This document shows, in pieces, positions 5,255-6,831 of a stretch of 6,831 nt of DNA. This DNA is from Candidatus Gottesmanbacteria bacterium (lineage in GTDB: Bacteria > Patescibacteriota > Microgenomatia > UBA10105 > UBA927): contig JACQHE010000045.1 of assembly GCA_016199185.1 (NCBI GenBank), forward strand, positions 1 through 6,831, read 5' to 3'. The first letter of the stretch is position 1. Each line of letters starts with the position of its first letter. The translations under genes and the position numbers were made by a program. Under the pieces are notes generated by a model. It saw only the letters and a program-made list of their open reading frames with translations. It had not been told where the DNA came from and did no database searches.

Positions 5255-5970
5255 CAAAACCATTTCCCTCCATCAGTATCTTTTTTCCCTGCTACAACGA
5301 CCGCAAAACCATAGGTACACTCGTGAGCGATGCCTATGAAATATTGAAAAAATTTACTCATACTCCGGAGGTTATCGTCATCGACGACGGATCGACCGAC
5401 GGATCACAGAATCTATTGAAAAAGCTTAAAAAAACCAACTATCATAACCTCCGGCTCATGTTTCATACGAGGAACCTGGGCTACGGGGCGGTGCTCGCTA
5501 GCGGGCTTACCCACGCTACCGGCGATCTCATCGCCTATACCGACGGCGATGGCCAGTATGATATCCGGGAGCTTCCCCGGCTCTTGGCCCTCGTGGACGG
5601 CGACGTAAGCTTCGTCAATGGTATCAAGGAGGAACGCCATGATCCTATCGAACGAATTATCCTGGGTAACCTCTATAAATTTATCGCGCGCTGGATGTTC
5701 TGGCTGCCGATTACCGACGTAGACTGCGACTTTCGCCTGATCAAAGGATCCATCGCAAAAAAATTCAAACTGAAAACGACCAGCGGCGCGGTGTGCGTGT
5801 GTCTCGTCAAAAAAGCCCAAAGAGCAGGCGCTATCTTTGCCGAAGTGACGGTGAGCCACTATCCCCGTCGCCACGGCCAATCACAATTTTTTACCGTGCG
5901 GCGCCTGACGCATACGCTCTATGAGTTCTTATTGCTTTGGGTGGAACTCATGCTCCTGAAAAAAATATAA
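5251..5970 (+). CDS. GT2 glycosyltransferase, DPM1-like polyprenyl-phosphate sugar synthase
   Basis: The 239-residue protein is a complete GT-A catalytic domain of family GT2. It has the opening SISIFFPCYNDRKTIGTLV (7-25), the nucleotide-binding VIVIDDGSTDGS (41-52), NLGYGAVLASGLTHATGDLIAYTDGDGQYD (75-104) with the metal-binding DGD at 98-100, ITDVDCDFRLIK (154-165) containing the acceptor-side acidic cluster, and the late YPRRHGQSQFF (204-214). This set matches dolichyl- or polyprenyl-phosphate mannosyl/glucosyl synthases, which move a sugar from an NDP-sugar to a lipid phosphate on the cytoplasmic face. It lacks the two C-terminal membrane helices of CsbB/ArnC-type enzymes; only an amphipathic or weakly hydrophobic tail (about 221-239) could hold it at the membrane, as in short DPM1 types. 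Its ATG overlaps the upstream TGA and no good ribosome binding site is seen, so translation is probably coupled. Its 3' end overlaps YfhO-3 tail-to-tail by 52 bp. The family assignment is firm; the sugar is unknown. Confidence 0.92.
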   Translation: MTKPFPSISIFFPCYNDRKTIGTLVSDAYEILKKFTHTPEVIVIDDGSTDGSQNLLKKLKKTNYHNLRLMFHTRNLGYGAVLASGLTHATGDLIAYTDGDGQYDIRELPRLLALVDGDVSFVNGIKEERHDPIERIILGNLYKFIARWMFWLPITDVDCDFRLIKGSIAKKFKLKTTSGAVCVCLVKKAQRAGAIFAEVTVSHYPRRHGQSQFFTVRRLTHTLYEFLLLWVELMLLKKI

Positions 5971-6831
5971 CAGGCAATTCCAAGCGACGCGAGGCTTACG
6001 ACCCCACCGACCAGAAAAATCCGGGGGGAATAGCGGTAGGTGACGGTGTGGCGACCGGCAGGAACAAAAAGTGCTCGGAATGCGTTATTTGTCTTTATTA
6101 CATCTACTTTTTTCCCATCGACAAATCCTTCCCATCCGGGGTAGAAAACTTCGGAACTGACCATGGTCGCATCCTTGGGGACGTCGGTAGTAAGAACGAT
6201 TTCGTTGGGCGAATACTTCTCGATCGCCGCCGAGCCGTTTTCAATATAGAACCGGGGTTTGACGTTTTTATTTTCATACAAACGATAATCGCGGCTCACA
6301 TCTTCCCGAATCAGTCTGAAACGGCTGGAGGCTTGCCCCGAGGCTCCTGCGAGGGGATCGTATGCGCGGGGAACAAGAATATATTTGATATTGAGAAAAT
6401 CCGTGGCAGGAGAAAACACGTTGAGGTAGGGAACCTGTACGTCGTGGGCGAGGATGGAGGCACCGGGAGCGTTCCCATTGGCGATGTCAATAAACTCGTA
6501 GTAGCTGCGCAGTATCGACGGATCGTAGCCGGTCGCGTTAAACACACGGTAATTGGCCCCCGCGTCAAAATCAAAACTATCCCGCGGCGGGATCCACGCG
6601 CCGAAATTGGTAAGCACCCGATACGGCTCTTTATCCTGTTTTAACAACGTAATAAGTTCCGCATCGTGGCGCGTTTCCGGTATGGGTTTAAGGACGATAA
6701 AGTGTCTCGCATAAAGAATCATTTCTGCCGAAATAAAAAGCGCAATAAGAAACGAAAATGGTTTGTTGAATCTTTGCAGTCCCAATCCAATCAATCCGCT
6801 TAACCCAAATACAACCAAGATAAGGTGCCGC
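5919..6831 (-). CDS. YfhO-family membrane protein (YfhO-3), N-terminus beyond window
   Basis: About 303 codons of a third YfhO paralogue enter from the right edge; the true start lies outside. The visible part begins at the RHLIL motif that sits at residues 367-371 of YfhO-2 and covers the last membrane helices of the core plus the extracytoplasmic C-terminal domain: ARHFIVLKPIPETRHDAEL, RDSFDFDAGANYRVFNATGYDP, SYYEF, ATDFLNIKYILVPRAYD, RLYENKNVKPRFY, SSEVFYPGWEGFVDGKK, NNAFRALFVPAGRHTV and a closing membrane helix. Order and motifs match YfhO-2 throughout, but about 43 residues present in YfhO-2 (about 565-607) are missing between PRFY and the YSPNEIVLTTD strand. It ends at TAG (5919-5921), 52 bp inside the opposite-strand GT2 gene. 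It probably belongs to a separate transcript converging on the GT2 operon. Like its paralogues it is likely a GT-C-type envelope glycosyltransferase; the catalytic N-terminal half cannot be checked here. Confidence 0.9.
   Translation of the reverse strand, partial: RHLILVVFGLSGLIGLGLQRFNKPFSFLIALFISAEMILYARHFIVLKPIPETRHDAELITLLKQDKEPYRVLTNFGAWIPPRDSFDFDAGANYRVFNATGYDPSILRSYYEFIDIANGNAPGASILAHDVQVPYLNVFSPATDFLNIKYILVPRAYDPLAGASGQASSRFRLIREDVSRDYRLYENKNVKPRFYIENGSAAIEKYSPNEIVLTTDVPKDATMVSSEVFYPGWEGFVDGKKVDVIKTNNAFRALFVPAGRHTVTYRYSPRIFLVGGVVSLASLGIACYIFFRSMSSTQSNKNS

Noticed and set aside
1880..5970. Alternative genetic code with TGA as Gly or Trp
   Set aside because: TGA ends four genes at positions that fit family lengths and ATGA overlaps, and no conserved motif needs an internal TGA.
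5937..6644. 235-codon plus-strand frame
   Set aside because: It is antisense to YfhO-3, whose conserved motifs run through the whole stretch.

Overview
The window reads as a bacterial cell-surface glycosylation locus with six protein genes and almost no spacer DNA. Three of the six genes (1-1443, 1880-4021, 5919-6831) encode paralogous YfhO-family polytopic membrane proteins, two of them cut by the window edges. The others are a lone HIGH-type nucleotidyltransferase related to the HldE/RfaE C-terminal domain (1440-1955), a Gpi18/PIG-V-like membrane mannosyltransferase (4142-5254) and a DPM1-like GT2 glycosyltransferase (5251-5970). All complete genes stop at ordinary TGA, TAA or TAG codons, so the standard bacterial code fits and recoding of TGA is not indicated. 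Base composition looks close to balanced. The dense packing, weak Shine-Dalgarno signals, many small GT-C enzymes and short tandem repeats inside genes suggest a Patescibacteria/CPR-type genome. That assignment is an inference with low to moderate confidence.

Layout. On the minus strand, YfhO-2 (4021 to 1880), the nucleotidyltransferase (1955 to 1440) and YfhO-1 (1443 to beyond base 1) form one tightly overlapping operon (76 bp and 4 bp overlaps). A 120-bp divergent spacer (4022-4141) holds a duplicated 18-bp sequence, a 17-bp palindrome and a candidate promoter in each direction. On the plus strand the mannosyltransferase and the GT2 gene are joined by an ATGA overlap. The GT2 gene then runs 52 bp tail-to-tail into YfhO-3, which enters from beyond the right edge. 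No gene-free stretch exceeds 120 bp.

Working model. The GT2 enzyme probably loads a sugar onto polyprenyl phosphate at the inner membrane face. The GT-C-fold proteins (Gpi18-like and YfhO-like) would then use such lipid-linked sugars on the outer face. The best-known parallel is CsbB (GT2) with YfhO in lipoteichoic acid glycosylation in Bacillus subtilis. The nucleotidyltransferase would make an activated precursor. The substrates cannot be read from sequence.

The most unusual feature is that the YfhO genes carry several unrelated repeat elements in frame, all in loops between membrane segments: a 69-bp REP-like double hairpin and a 9-bp tandem tract in YfhO-1, and two tracts of the same 7-bp unit in YfhO-2. 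The 7-bp tracts encode a stop-free heptapeptide cycle in the orientation used and would frameshift the gene if one unit were gained or lost, so YfhO-2 is a candidate phase-variable gene.
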